Shown here piece after piece: positions 28,376 through 41,695 of a DNA stretch of 64,000 bases (position 1 is its first letter; every line of letters begins with the position of its first letter). The notes below the pieces were generated by a model, which was not told the DNA's origin, made no database searches, and saw only the letters and a list, made by a program, of their open reading frames with translations. Source of the stretch: Telmatactis stephensoni (taxonomy: Eukaryota; Cnidaria; Anthozoa; Actiniaria; Isophelliidae); assembly GCA_029948255.1 (NCBI GenBank), contig JALIZF010001696.1, positions 186,001 to 250,000 of the forward strand. The letters are read 5' to 3'. A program made the translations under genes and the position numbers.

Positions 28376-31300
28376 ATGTCTAAAAATAATTTTCAAGAAA
28401 ACCAAGGCACTCCATTTTTCAGAAATGATTTCAGTATTTTCCTATTTATTGCGTTACTCATGGTGTGGTCTACTACGACGTGTTGGTGTGACAAAAATCA
28501 GGACGCTGAGAGCGGAGTTAAGCAGGACTTCACAGACTTGATGAACGCTCTACATGCAAAAGCTGTTAATGATGTCGCAACTGACAGCCTTAGAGACTAT
28601 CTTAAGTAAGTTTATGTTACTAAGTTGATGCATAATCATTCTTTTGTTGTTGTTGTTGTTGTTTTGCCGTTTGTTGTTATTTTGATTTTGATTTTTAATT
28701 TGTTTGGTTTGATTAGGTTGGATTGGGCTTTTGTTTATTTGTTTGTCTGTTTGTCTGTTTGTCTGTTTGTCTGTTTGTCTGTTTGTCTGTTTGTCTGTTT
28801 GTCTGTTTGTCTGTTTGTCTGTTTGTCTGTTTGTCTGTTTGTCTGTTTGTTTGTTTGTTTGTTTGTTTGTTTGTTTGTTTGTTTATTTGTTTGTTTGTCT
28901 TTGAGACAATGGGATTAACGGCATTTCCATGGGTTGGAAATTTGTCGAAAATAAGATATGGAAATTAATGAGTTTTTTTTCCAATTTTTTCATGGAAATT
29001 TTTCCCAAAGAATAGAAATTGGTAGGAAATGGGAAATGATCTAAACAAGTTCCAGTGAAAATGAGGCCGGGTAGCATGTTTTATGAATTTTACGAGCCTG
29101 AAAACCGTGTCACGCCGCACATTTACGTACATTAGCTAAATAGGAAATCCCTGGGGAATTTGACAACAGCTAGGAAGGAAGACTAGCATTGTAAAATTAT
29201 ATCATTGTTAATTTTATTCCAGATATTTCACTAGTACAACTCACTTTGCTGGTTCTAAGGAGAGTTACCAACAAGCTTTATATACACAAGAACAATTTCT
29301 TCACTACGGTTTTGATAAAGCAGAAATCAAGAAATACAATGTACTTTTGTCTGTTCCTGGACTTCCTGGCTCTGTAACCATTAAAGACGAATTAGGAGCT
29401 GAAATTTTCCGTACCGCAGTTTTCGAGAAGATCCTACATCCTTCTGATAACATCTCGGAAACCGTTGTTCCTTATAATGCTTTTTCTCCATCTGGATCTG
29501 TGACGGTAAATGAAGACGTGTCAAATCACAAATAGAAAATAATGATATATATAAGCTCGTAAAGTGGAAATCGAGGTCCCACTCCGAGACGGAATTAAAA
29601 CCTGCATGTGTCTTCCTGGTCCCGGTTTCACGAAGGGGTGATAAATCCTCATTTAGTGGATATATTTATTGGAAAACGCCATCATTTGATCCACTATCTA
29701 TTAAGCTATTCACCCTTCATGCATTCTGGGCCTGGGCCCAGTTGTCCGAAAGTAGGTTGGCGTTAACCCAAGGTAGGTACGGTTAACGCCAATAATTTTT
29801 TTTAGATTTAATCCTGGGTTAACACCAATAGTTTTCTTTAGATTTAATCCTGGGTTAACGCCACCCAATAGTTTTCTTTAGATTTAATCCTGAGTTAACG
29901 CCAATAGTTTTCTTTAGATGTAATCCTGGGTTAATGCTAACCCACTTTCGAACAAATGGGCCCAGCTGGATGATAATTGCTGAAAGCATTACTACATAAG
30001 TAGCGGAAACCAATGATCTGGGTGTAACTTAGACCATCGGTACATTGAGAAATATACAACGCATTGCTCAAAAATTTGTATATTGGACTGCTCAGCCTTT
30101 AGTGAGACAATATTGGTGATTGCTGAACTGTTTTCCAGGGCAAGCTTGTCTACGCATATTTTGGTCGAGATCAAGACTTCAAAAAGTTGGAAGAAATGGG
30201 AGTCAACATAACCGGGAAAATTGCAATCTTAAGATCTGGAACTGGGTACCGAGGAGGAAAAGTGAGTTGCTAGCTACAATTCTGACATTTCCCACTGATT
30301 CGCGTTCTGTCTATCATTTTATATCTCAAACTCAGTCGTCTTTTGTCCCGCTCTTTAACTCCTCAAGATTCGGGCTTAGACGACCACCTATTTTTAACTG
30401 ATTGGGCTTGGGAATGACCAGATCATGTTTAACCAAAATGTAAGAGAGAACGGCACCTTTTGTCCCAAGATCAGTTATAAATTCGCATTATTCATCACGT
30501 TTGTTTTTAAAGGTTCGTTGCGCTGCAAGACATGGTGCAATTGGTGTCATCATGTATCCTGATCCTCTCGACTTTGCACAAGAAGGTCTTGACAAGGTGT
30601 ATCCTGACTACAACTGGTTACCAAGTACTGCTGTGCCACGTGGTGGTGTTAAACTATCAAGAGGTGGTGGGGACTTGTTGACCCCTAATTTCCCATCAGT
30701 TGGTAAGAACCGAATTCATGTCTTCATTTAATAGTTTAAGATTAAACATGACCTCTTTGTTTGTTTTTCTAAACTGTATAATTTTGTTTTTTAATTGTTT
30801 TTTTTCCAAAACGAAATTATGCTTGGTTTAATATCAGTTAGTATTTTGTCATCGGCCACGCTGCATTTCCAACGAGAAAATTTATTTCGCTCCCCTCCCC
30901 CAAGAAGGCCGAAGGCTCAAGCGGCGAGATAAACTTGATGCGCGTTTATATTTTAATGATCATTAATAAAACGAAATGCAACGCGAAACAAATTACGACT
31001 AGTCTAGGCAGTCCAGCGTTGAACATTCCTTTGATTTAGGAATCTATCAGAGGCTTTATGAACTTTCTTTATTTCTAATCAAATGCCCTATACGGGAAAG
31101 CTAAGGGCACTACCATTTATTACAATTTTAAACAATCTACACTCCCTGTAGAATGAAAAGACGAAGGAGCGGTAGTCATTTTGGATGAGTGAAAAATATA
31201 AATCTTCCACATGGCTGGGTGACGTCCAGCACCATATATTCATTTTTTCTCAGTGGGAACTTGACCGGTATCCAGTTCACCGTGTTGACGAGGCCCAACA

Positions 31301-34300
31301 AGGCCGAAACAGCTGTCCACGGTTTCTGGTTACTGGTCACATTTAAGACTGAAATCTTCTGTTGAAGTTCATTCAAGATGGCTGCCTTGAAGTCGCGTGC
31401 AACCCAGCACGAATGTTTTTAAGGACATGTCAACAGAAATTAATGCGAATAAATCCTAAGTTAGGTCAAACGTTTCCATTTTAGAGGGTATTTACCGCAA
31501 GCCTTTATCTGATATTGATAAAGATATTCCATCGATCCCAGTTCTGACAATATCGTACGGGGACGCTGAACGTCTTATGAGGTAACTGTCCTTACTTGAC
31601 TGTCTATATACTAAAATATTGAAAATATTGTCTATATATACTAATCATACTAATCAAACTAATCAAACTAATCATTCCCTAGCGAGTAAACTAGTCTAGA
31701 CTGCGTTAGGTATTAAGGTGCAATAAGGAATCAATGGAAATCTGTTATATCGTATGAAAAGACTACTTATATATATTACATTGGCGTTTCGAGTCTTTGC
31801 CCTACGTTTGAGTCAAATAACGCGTGGTTTACCCACACCAACGAGGTGCCTACTCTCCAAACGTCAGTACTGATAGGTAAGTACTCTCTTTATATGGTGC
31901 TTTCCATTCATTTATATACACGTGCAACCTTTGTCAAAAATCGTAACTTTGATAGCTAGTTTTCCAAGCTTTTATTTCCATATTTGTATGTTTCCACACG
32001 CGAAGTGCCGGATCGAAATCGTGTGTCAATAACTAAACCGGTCAATTTTGCTTTCTTCCATTCACTATGTGTTTCATTCCCATTGTAATAAATAAGCCCC
32101 CAAACCGAGTGTGTGAGTGAGTGAGAAACCAATCTACTTAAAATGGAAGGACCTCTCTAAGTAAGGAAAGAATCCCAATAACACTTTTAATTTGATCAGC
32201 ACTTTAACAGGGAAGCTTCCAGTAGATAACTGGAAAGGTGGTTTACCAATTACATATGGATTACAAACAGATGCCAGTGATACTCGTGTAGTTAGATTAA
32301 CAGTTGATAACCAGCTGGTGAAAAGAGATATCTTTAATGTGATTGGTTATATACGAGGGCTCGAAGAACCAGGTACGTGGTAAAGGGCGTGTATATACCT
32401 GCTGCATCACATATATGCCAAATTCAATGCACATTAGTCAATTGCTGGCTTTCAATTGACGTCACGGCGGCCATCTTGGTTGAACTTCAACAAAAGATTG
32501 CTTATTAGTGTCTCTTGTTCGTTCAACCAACATGGCTGCCACTCTTTTATATTTTGACTCTCAAGGGAATGATTGAAAACCAGCAATTGTTTTATTTTTA
32601 CTCATTATCATCTCAGACGTCATTTGCATTGCGATGCGACGTTTGAACTAGGCCTTGTAGAACACAATCAACCCTGACCTAAATACATGATCTACCCCCC
32701 AAAAATCGATAATGAGACCTATAAAACTGACAAGAATTAAGTTGGGGAAAATCAGTCCACCAAGAATGGGTTTTCTTACTACCAAAACTCATTCTCACTT
32801 CCACTATTAATATCTACATTTTACAAAAGGTTATCAATTTGTTGCATCATTGCATTTTGCATCCCAAGACATGCATTATGAAAGATATAATATATGAGCA
32901 ACAGAAGGGTGCAGAAATAACTCTCGGGGTTGATCTCATTGAGATTTTCCTGAACATTTTGAACGAGATAATGATAAGGAAAATATCAAATCCACAGTTC
33001 CGCCATTTTGGGCTGAAAATATCATACCTTTTTCAACGTTTTGAAAATCATTAGATGTACTTGCACAATACCTATCTTTGACAGAAGTGTACAAAACTTT
33101 AATAGTAGAAAATTGCATGTATATAAAATATATTTGAAGGGACTGTCCCAAAAGTATCATTGTTTAATTCTATTCGTAACTAGTACTTTTTATCATCACT
33201 GCAGATCACCTTGTTATTCTTGGTAACCATAGAGACGCATGGGTGTATGGTGGTACGGACCCCTCAAGTGGGACAGCAACATTCATGGAAGTAGCCCGAG
33301 TTTTAGGAATATTACTGAAAAAAGGTCTTTTATTCATAAAATCATGTGCAAAGCAAATCTGTAACACCCCTCAACTCTTCAATGAAAATAATACATGCAA
33401 ATAAATCTGTTTTGCTAAACTGTTGCAACTGTTATGTGCTTCATTATATATGATGATGTTGTACTGAACATATTTCGGTGCAACGTTGTTAAATGAAAGT
33501 TGGCGTAATTCAACATGTCATCAGTGTGCTGCTGTAAGAAATAGTCCAGCTTCCATTTGCTGGAGCCGCTGAGGATCTTGAAAAAAGGTGCTTTTATGCA
33601 GGGTTAGCCTATTCGAGAAGGACCCATGGGATTAAAATCGATTTCCGTATTGTTAATTATTACTCAAAATGTTTTGCTTTTCTCGCTTGTATTTATCGAA
33701 TAATATACCTTGACTTGAGGCTAACCCTGCGCCTGTGCATCTGTTGTCTTATTTTACACCGGTATGAACAACCTCGAAAAAAGTCTATTGATATGCAGCA
33801 ATGTTGTGAGTTTTTTGAAGCTCATTCTAAAACCTGAATCATTTTGCCGCAAAAATGTTCAACGACAACTTCTAAGCAAACAATGTCCCGCTAAAAGTTG
33901 TAGCCTTGTGTAACATCACCTTTAAGTTGCGTGTTAACCTTAAACTATCAATGTATACGTCTTTGCCCAGGCTGGAAACCAAGACGAACTATTGTATTTG
34001 GAAGTTGGGACGCTGAAGAAGTTGGCCTTATAGGATCTACTGAATGGGTTGAGGTAAATACCTCTGTTTCATTTATTCAATGGAATGGACTATTATCATT
34101 TATAGGTTTGACTACGTTCTGTTAATTATAGTGTAATGTAGGCCTTTAGTCTGACAAGGTCTTACAACATATATAACAATATATATAAAGTATAGAGCGG
34201 TTTTCGTATGAGTGAGAAACGGTCCGGTCCGTACCGTGACCGTGGCCGAGTACCGTAATTTCTATAAAAAAAACATTCGAAAATTCTGCCGTAACCATGC

Positions 34301-37300
34301 CGTAACCGTACCGTGCGATGACCGTACTGTTTTCCAGTCATATGAAAACCGCTTTATTATAACAATGCTTGGTTCTGACAACAGGAATATGCGAACATAC
34401 TCAAATCTCGTGGTGTTGCATACATTAATGTTGATACAGCTATCAATGGTAAGTTATAGGTTCTTTTTAGTGAAAAATGCGAATCGAAGTGCACCTGAAA
34501 AGTTCGGTTACTTACTTTAACACTAAGGAAACTAGAATCGTTGGCGCTATCACGGACGATTCTTCATATCTCGCTCTGCGCATATTTAATTTTTGGTTGA
34601 ATTAAGAGAGAATAGCTTCGTTTTTGTGCCACATGACAACGAGGCTACTGCCCTTTCATCTATGCAAAATTAATGTTCGCATCAATATCAAGAGATGGGG
34701 ATACATTTACTATTATTTATTAGTACTATTACGCCATCTTCAACATACATACAGTATCCCCCCCCCCCCAAACCAACCATCAATTAAAAGATGTGAATCA
34801 ATTAAAAAGTGAGTTTTAACGCTCTTTAGGTAATTTTACATTTCTTGCAAGATCGTCTCCTCTTCTTAAATGGGTTTTGATGGAAGCTAGTAAAAAGGTA
34901 ATAATGAAAATAAGCTTCCTATCGATCTTTAAGAGTTGCTTAGGGTTGGGTCCAAGGGTGGTCGAGTGCTTAGACTTCTCCATCTTCTCCATCTTCTCCA
35001 TCTTCTCCATCTTCTCCATCTTCTCCATCTTCTCCATCTTCTCCACCACCGTGGTCCGAATTCGGAACGGGGTAATTCATGTGAGTTGATTTTGTTCTCT
35101 CCCTTGCTTCGAGGATTATTCTCTGGGTCCTCTGGTTTTCTTCCTCCATCAAAAATAAATTGTGAGTTGAGAGTTTGGTGCTTAGAATATTCAATTTGGT
35201 GTGTGAGCTAGTGTTTGTACGTGAGTGTAATGGATTTCATGTGCGCGCATGTAATAATATTTCATATGGATATTTTCGCAACAAAATTATTCAACTATAT
35301 ATTATTATTACTTCATCTTTAAGGGTTACAAGGGGGTTGGGTACACCGGTATTTTTTAGATGGTTTTGATGCATATTGCAGTTAATTTTGAAACAGTCAT
35401 GTGCAACGCAGATTCCGTCAGTTTCCACCCTGCTAATCTTTGAATACCCAGAGTGCGGCTATGTCGAATTGAACAAGTGAACCTGCATGGTTCCTCGTAG
35501 TCTCCTACTCCACTCTACGCGGGAGCGTTGGGCGACAATCCTAAAGACTTAATTCAGCCGCGTAGGAAGCAGGGTCGTTAAAGATAGCGAAGCGCACAGG
35601 ATTTCATATTGCACTAGTCACAACAATTCATTTTAAGATTCCATGTATTGCTTCTGTCAATAAGGTACCCTCACCCGATGGAAATGGAAGTGTTTTTGAT
35701 CAGTGGCTGCGAACATGGCCACGAGAAGATGACCCATCTTTACCTGTGTACGTATGTATATATATCATGCAAAAAAAACTGTTTTTAATGTTTATTTAAG
35801 GAATATTAATATAAACGCGCGCGCATGTCTCTGTACTGTGATATAAACACGATGGAAGATGTATCTAGCAAGAGAAAAGCAAGCTTAGGAACATGAGGCG
35901 TAGCCGAGTGTTTCTCTTAGCTTTTCGAGTGCTCTACATATCTTCCAGAGTGTTTATATTCACAGTACAGAGACATAAGCGATCGTTTTATATTGCTTTT
36001 ATAAAATATTTTCGGCGTTTTTTGAGCGAAGCCATGTCTCTGTCCTCTGATATAAACATAGTAGCCAGCCAATCAGCGCGCGCGTTATATCTCAAATATT
36101 TTATAATTCTTTGTATAAATGGCCACTTTGTAACCATTATTTGTAACAGTTGGAAATAGCAATTTCTATCAAATTTATATTTAAGAAAAAACGTATAGGA
36201 AATTCATGTAAGTATCTCATGCAATTAACATATGTATTTCTAATTACTGTTGAAAGTGAACAGAATGTTTTCACAGTTTGTTAGAATTCGAAATTGCAGT
36301 TTCCAAGCTTTAGAAATGGTCAAAGAATTTTACTTCTTTTTAACTGAGTTCCTGAATAGTCCGAGATAAGCTTCAGGACTAATTCCAGGGAATCATACTT
36401 TTGATATTTCATTTCAATTCTGTATCAGAGAAACTGCAGTACATTGCAGCTCTTCAGAACAGATTGGTCTGTAAGAGGGATAACTGATTCTGCCTGGTAA
36501 CATATGTACATAGCAATGGGGGGAGGAAAAAAGAAGAAGGGCTTCAACTAACAAGGGAAAGTGGACGATCGAATCTTAACGAAGTATTCTTATCATTTGC
36601 ACTTTTCAGGATCATGAAATTACATATGAGTAGTGACTACGCATCGTTTTACAACTTGGTTGGAGTCCCATGTGCTGATTTGAGATATACTTACGAAAGA
36701 GTAAGTAAGTTTTCTAATCTTTTGTTTTAATTTCTGCGAATAATTTCATATATTCAAAGAATTGGCGTTCTCGTACGCAATCCACGGCTGCAATCAGTTT
36801 CACGGCTATGTGGTGTTTTTCATGATGTCCACAAACCATTGTTTGTCCATTTCATATCATATGTCCACTAGTCTTCTTCCTAAATTATATAATTATAAAA
36901 TATTTAGTCAATTAAACTCATTTAGACAACAGAAAGCCGCGCGCCCATGGCGTTATAGACGCACGAGAGAAAATATAAAGAACAATTAACAAACGTAAGA
37001 GTGGCACAAGGCGTAGCCGGGTGCGACTCTAGTTTGTTAAGAGTTCTTTATATTTTCTCAAGTGCGTACGTCATCTATAACTGCAATGGGCAAGCTTTGC
37101 TTGATTAAAGTTATTTTTATTACTGTTCAGTCTCTATATACCGACCACGGTAACCCTCTCTACCATACTTTGTATGATGGTTTCTATCTGCTGGATAAAC
37201 TGATGGACCCAACCTTCAAGTACCACCAGGCAACAGCACGCGTCATGCTCCAAGTTATTTTAACATTGGCCGACTCGAAGATTATTCCCTACAACATCAG

Positions 37301-39090
37301 CCAGCTTGTTGATGACATCGAAAAATGCCGTGATGAACTTTTGGGAAGACTGGGCGATATTTTACATGCTAATCAAATTTCCCTTGGTAAGTATTATTGG
37401 TTGGTATTCAGTGTGCTTGAGATTTGACTGTTTATAGACCACTTGCACTCATTCCCCTTTCCGGTTCAATTTGGAGGACAAAACAATAATTATATTTTGC
37501 ATAAGAAACTTAACAAATAGATTCCATTTTTCCGTGCGTCTGTACTCTAATCGATGCACAGATGACGTCAAAATGTGGTGAGAACAAAAAAGTACGCCAC
37601 GAGACGAAGTCGAGTGGCGTGACTGTTGTTCTCACCACATTTTGACGTCATCTGTGCATCGATTAGAGTACAGACGCAAGGAAAAATGGAATCTATCTGT
37701 TTTATATAATATTTATCGAAACATTCCAACCAATCAGAGCGCGCGTAAGATTCGATGACGCCATCTATGTGTGTGTACTCTAATCACACATGGTTGTTTG
37801 ACCGATCAGAGCGCGCGTAATATGCCAATTATTATATAAATTTTCAATTTTCAAGAGAGAGAAGAACTGTTGTTTTTTCCCTTCAAAATTGAATCGGAAA
37901 AGGATTTTGTGCAAGTGGCATATAGCGTATGTGGCGTTTTAGGAGTTTTAGGAGGGGGAGGGGGAGGAGAAAGGGAAAGAGAAACCACCGCAGTTCCTTC
38001 CCCCCCGCCTCCCCCCAATTCCCCAAACCACCAGCTACGCAGGCAAGACTTTTTTCAAGCGGTCTTCGGTATGCGTGTGAGACGGAGAGCGCCGTGCCGT
38101 TACAGTGTCAGTACCGCCATGTTGTCTATTTAACAATTAGATAATTGGTATATTACGCATGCTCTGATTGGTCGATAACCGTGTGTGATTACAGTACACA
38201 CGCATAGTTGACGTCACAGAATTTCCAGTATTGTACAATTGTATTTTGTATAATTGTTGTTTCTCACTCCTCAGTATACTCATTTCTTTGTCATAATACA
38301 TCATTTCTCATGTATTCGTGCAGCTTTTTCTGTGTTGCGCGTAACGTCTTAGAAAAAGTTACATTATATGAATGGGAGAAAGAATACGAAGTTTTACTTC
38401 GTAGACGCAAGGGCGTAACTGAGTTGCGCAGAAAAAAAGTTCAAGCGTGTGTTCATTTACTCATTAACCTGTTCACTGGTAAGCTTCCAAAACGACAGGC
38501 AACCGTTTGAAAAATTTAGAATTGTTTTTTTTTAGAATTTTTAAATGGGGCCATTGACAAGTTCAAAGAAGCTGCTAAGAAGTTTGAACAGATTGTGAAC
38601 AACACAAGCAAAAACGACGAAAAGAATATTGATCTAATCAACAGTCGATTGGTTTCCCTTGAGAAGGCTTTCATATACGCTGGTGATCACCCTATTGTGC
38701 CTGATTCAACAGGAAGAAGGTATAGCACAAAAGCTGGATGCAATTTACATACAAATTATTCATTTCTTTATTCTTTATCTGGGACTGACATATAGCCTTG
38801 TTTTCACGTTCGAGCAACGGAAGCAGAAGCATTTACATGTAGCAAGAGAGCACAACCGCCTTTCTTGCATGTAGTTATATTCTGACCTGTTGATTTGCTT
38901 TCTTTTTGTAAGACATGTGCTGGAAAGTCGTCCAAGATTCTCTAAACCTAAGAACATGCCGGGAATATACAATGCAGTCAGACTTGCACGAAGTGGCAAA
39001 GGATCATGGGAAGCCGTCAAACAACAAATATCCATTGTTGTACATTCACTGATTTCAGCAAGAAAACTACTGAGCCTGGCACCAATATAA
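28376..39090 (+). CDS. FOLH1: Glutamate carboxypeptidase II-like (M28B), gene 2, 15 coding exons
   Basis: A type II membrane zinc peptidase, probably cleaving glutamate from N-acetylaspartylglutamate or folate polyglutamates outside the cell. Exons: 28376-28605, 29223-29505, 30139-30261, 30513-30702, 31485-31581, 32200-32372, 33205-33324, 33971-34053, 34385-34448, 34830-34897, 35665-35747, 36610-36700, 37131-37386, 38536-38719, 38913-39090. Together they give 740 residues (human 750). A short cytosolic N-terminus precedes a signal anchor at about 19-37 ([13 protein letters not shown]). Zinc ligands are His374, Asp384, Glu422, Asp450 and His547, with catalytic Glu421 in SWDAEE. Arg209 (YRGGK) matches the human substrate Arg210, and YNWLP and LYH keep the glutamate-pocket Asn and Tyr. 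The arginine-patch residue equivalent to human Arg534 is Asp (ADLRYT), which may alter preference for acidic P1 groups. The ATG follows an acceptor at 28363-28364, so a 5' untranslated exon is likely. No frame break seen. Confidence 0.93.
28726..28905. repeat. (TTTGTCTG)n / (TTTG)n microsatellite
   Basis: Octamer repeats grading into tetramer repeats in intron 1 of GCPII gene 2. Gene 1 has an (AAAC)n stretch near its own first exon (about 23300-23340). Confidence 0.95.
29733..29964. mobile_element. MITE with internal minisatellite
   Basis: Inverted ends TGGGCCCAGTTGTCCGAAAG and CTTTCGAACAAATGGGCCCA. The inside has about four tandem units built on TTTAGATTTAATCCTGGGTT followed by AACGCCAATAG. 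Intron 2 of GCPII gene 2. Confidence 0.75.
30703..31484. other. Intron 4 of GCPII gene 2
   Basis: No element or exon recognised. It includes TCACTTTTCATTCTACAGG-like unique sequence and an AT-rich start. Confidence 0.3.
32439..32590. mobile_element. Small MITE family K, copy 1
   Basis: Starts CAATTGCTGGCTTTCAATTG and ends TGAAAACCAGCAATTG. Contains GACGTCACGGCGGCCATCTT and CAACATGGCTGCCACTCTTT. Two related copies lie at about 60690-61015. Intron 6 of GCPII gene 2. Confidence 0.65.
33598..33728. mobile_element. Small MITE (CAGGGTTAGCCT ends)
   Basis: GCAGGGTTAGCCTATTCGAG at the left and GAGGCTAACCCTGC at the right are inverted. Intron 7 of GCPII gene 2. Confidence 0.55.
34194..34358. mobile_element. 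MITE family C, copy 2
   Basis: Ends TATAGAGCGGTTTTCGTATG and CATATGAAAACCGCTTTATA. Repeated CCGTACCGTG / CACGGTACGG units lie inside. It finishes about 26 bases before exon 9 of GCPII gene 2. Confidence 0.7.
34976..35215 (+). mobile_element. (CTCCATCTT)n array and SINE body fragment
   Basis: About 7-8 copies of the nonamer CTCCATCTT (34976-35044) are followed by GTGAGTTGATTTTGTTCTC and CAAAAATAAATTGTGAGTTG, the tRNA-unrelated body of the SINE at 1727-1985 without its head. Intron 10 of GCPII gene 2. Confidence 0.6.
35817..35999. mobile_element. Hairpin MITE family B, copy 2
   Basis: Inverted ends GCGCATGTCTCTGTACTGTG and CACAGTACAGAGACATAAGC, with arms containing GCAAGAGAAAAGCAAGCTTA. A fragment of the same family follows at about 36030-36110 (ATGTCTCTGTCCTCTGATAT). 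Intron 11 of GCPII gene 2. Confidence 0.75.
36945..37085. mobile_element. Hairpin element
   Basis: TTATAGACGCACGAGAGAAA followed by ATATAAAGAACAATTAACAA is mirrored by TTGTTAAGAGTTCTTTATAT and TTTCTCAAGTGCGTACGTCA. Intron 12 of GCPII gene 2, ending about 45 bases before exon 13. Confidence 0.55.
37511..37839 (+). mobile_element. Hairpin MITE family A, copy 3
   Basis: Full-length, very close to copy 1. AACAAATAGATTCCATTTTT start, central AGACGAAGTCGAGTGGCGTG, end AATATGCCAATTATTATATA. Intron 13 of GCPII gene 2. A fragment lies at 38139-38222. Confidence 0.85.
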
Positions 39091-41695
39091 CTTAATATAT
39101 ACAATACCACACTCTACTTACCACAGGAAACCCAAGTTCAGCTGTGGTATTGTGTTCTGTTACAAGGAAATTTGTGGTAATATGCCTTATTCTTTACAGC
39201 CAAAATATTGCTTTCAGAACGAAAAGTTGCTATATTTTACGCCAGTAGTAGTTGCAGGTATTTGTACAATATATAACAAAAAATGTGTTTAAATAAATCA
39301 AAGAACCCGTAGCATAGCCATAGCATGAAAATAAAGCCATGTAAAGATTGTTTTTTATTTATTAACTCGTTCAGAGTAGGAATACGGTACCATGAATGCG
39401 TTAAGTGTCTTGATAAAGATTTTCTTCAGTTGGTCACAGACAAATTGAAGAATAATATCTTCGTCAAGGCGGCCTTCCTGAATTGTTATCAGTTGTGTTA
39501 TTTTCTTCTTCCAATTGCAGTTTCAGCCGATTTAGTTGACTTGCAGCCCCGGGCCTTTCATGAAGTTTTCTGTCGTTTTTTTTCTGTAATGAGAATTAGT
39601 AGTTCCTCTTATTACGTACGGGAGGGGTTGGGGATGGGGGATGGGGGACTACCTAGACAATAGCAATTAAAAGGGTTAAAAGCCATCAACCAAATCATGC
39701 TGAAATTGCTGTTGGGCCAAGAAAAATATGATACAGACAACACTTTTTCAGGCAGACCTCACAGCACTGAGGTTAACTAGAGGATAAGCTAAGGAATATT
39801 TTCACGTACACTGCACTTACAATACCATTTGTTTTGGTTTCAAAGACTTGGCATAAAGACCCGACAGCACTTGACAGCAAATGTACTATATATAGCAAAT
39901 TTTCTATAACAAATAATAGATTTCCCCATGGTATAGTACACAAGCAAATATTAATTTCAAATGACAAACTTGTATATGAAATTTGGTCAAATTTTTTCAT
40001 ATCCACACTGACTGAAAGCAAAGAAAATTTGTCACAAAAAAATTAGGAAATTTGCTCTTGTAGAAGGAACTTAATGAACTTAATAAGTTTTGTTACCATC
40101 AACCTTTTTTATATGTACTTATGTATTTATACAGTACTATATATACCATAGTATATGTACTTTGTATTTATACACTATAACTTCTCGAGGGAAAGAGTTG
40201 TAAAGCTAGCTCGAAACTGTGCTATGTAATAAAATGAGATACGGAAGCTTTGAATTTATAAACTGAGTAAATTGTATTGTATTATCAGTTTTGTTTTAAT
40301 AGTTGCCGTTTATCATTTATTTCTGACTGCACTGACAGTAATGGACCCTCTCCAAATTAAGCCAAAGACAGGGGCGGATCCAGTACTATAAATTTGCAAA
40401 GGGGGTGTCCCAAACCAAATAGGCCTCTTGAGAGATGACGTCACATCCAAGATGGCGGCCTCTTAACAATGGAATTTGATGACGTCATCTCGTACGGCGT
40501 TGGGGAGGGGGGGGCGGTGAATTTATGGACACCCCCTAGATCCGCTCCTGAAAGATAGCATTTGCCCGACGATCGAGTGAAACTACCTAGGAGTCAAAAT
40601 CGTACAAATATCGCATCATACAAGGACGAGTTAAATGGCCAGTTTTCCTGCAAAACTATGCGCAACACAGAGATGGACTGTGTTTGTATAACCCTTTCAG
40701 GATAGAGTTTTTCTTCTGTCGTGTGGCTGGGCGGCTTAATCTTCTTTTTTTTATTGTGTTTTTATTTTTTAATGATTGTGCGCGCTTGTCGTTGAACTGT
40801 ACTAATAAACACGAGGCATAGCTGGGTATTTCTTTTGAATTTCTCGTGTACTCTGTATATGCAAACCTATTGTTTCTCGACGTTTTCGCGCAAGCGTGTG
40901 TCTATCATCTGATTTGTAGCCAGCGAATCTAGCACGCGCTTTGTACGACAATGAGCCGTCTCAACGTTCAGAAAGAATTACAGCAATAAATCATGCTTTC
41001 TACTTTTTTCATTTTCAAGATTTTTGCATTGCTCAGTCACTATAAATCGGAATTTTCTTTCTCAGATGACATAGTAGATGACGTAAAGAATGTTTAAGTA
41101 TCCCACAGGAAGCCCAAGCGTGCTTTTGTTTGGTGATAAGGAAAAAAAAAAGTTGATAAGAAGGTTTAGATAAAAGAGCTATTACATTTATTATACTGAA
41201 AATATCTATATATTCCATCGATATTTTTTTCACATAATTATAAAATCCTCAAAAAATCGCCGAATTCTTCTTTGAATTTTTTCCCGCCATTTTTGGGTTG
41301 CCATGACGCGTTTCAAAACCATATTTAGTGATGCAGACAATAGATTACCATATAAGGAGCGTGTATACATATACCTGGGCTCTCTTCAAACATGAGGCGC
41401 TCAAAATAACTTAATTTTATTCGTTGACTTTTGGACTAAAAATGTCATTTAAAACTCACCATTTTAGCGGTTTTATCACCTAAGTTCCTTTACTGGCTTC
41501 CTGAATTATTTACAAATGAAAGGGTTACTTTTTGCTCGCGCAAAAAGCTGGAAAATGGAGAAAGAGCGAGCGAGGAAAACTTGGTAAAATTTTTGGCACG
41601 AGTTGTCGAGAACACTTCAAAGTTCGGCGGTTAATAACCTTTTTAACTGCCCTTTTGAAATAATCCGCGTTTATCCTCCTTAAGGAAGAGGAAGA
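39091..41695. other. Intergenic region between GCPII gene 2 and the KASH5-like gene
   Basis: An AATAAA at 39292-39297 is a plausible polyadenylation signal for GCPII gene 2. A MITE lies at 40371-40552. A weak family-B-like remnant is at about 40785-40940. The last few hundred bases before 41696 should hold the promoter and 5' leader of the next gene, but I see no TATA box that I trust. No coding exon recognised. Confidence 0.45.
40371..40552. mobile_element. MITE (GGGGCGGATCCAG ends)
   Basis: AGGGGCGGATCCAGTACTAT at the left is inverted at CTAGATCCGCTCCTG, with a second inverted pair GGGGGTGTCC / GGACACCCCC just inside. Confidence 0.65.

Noticed and set aside
35382..35416. Alternative exon 10 for GCPII gene 2
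   Set aside because: I first tried this as the exon after INVDTAIN. The true exon is 34830-34897, which encodes GNFTFLARS and matches gene 1 in length and phase.
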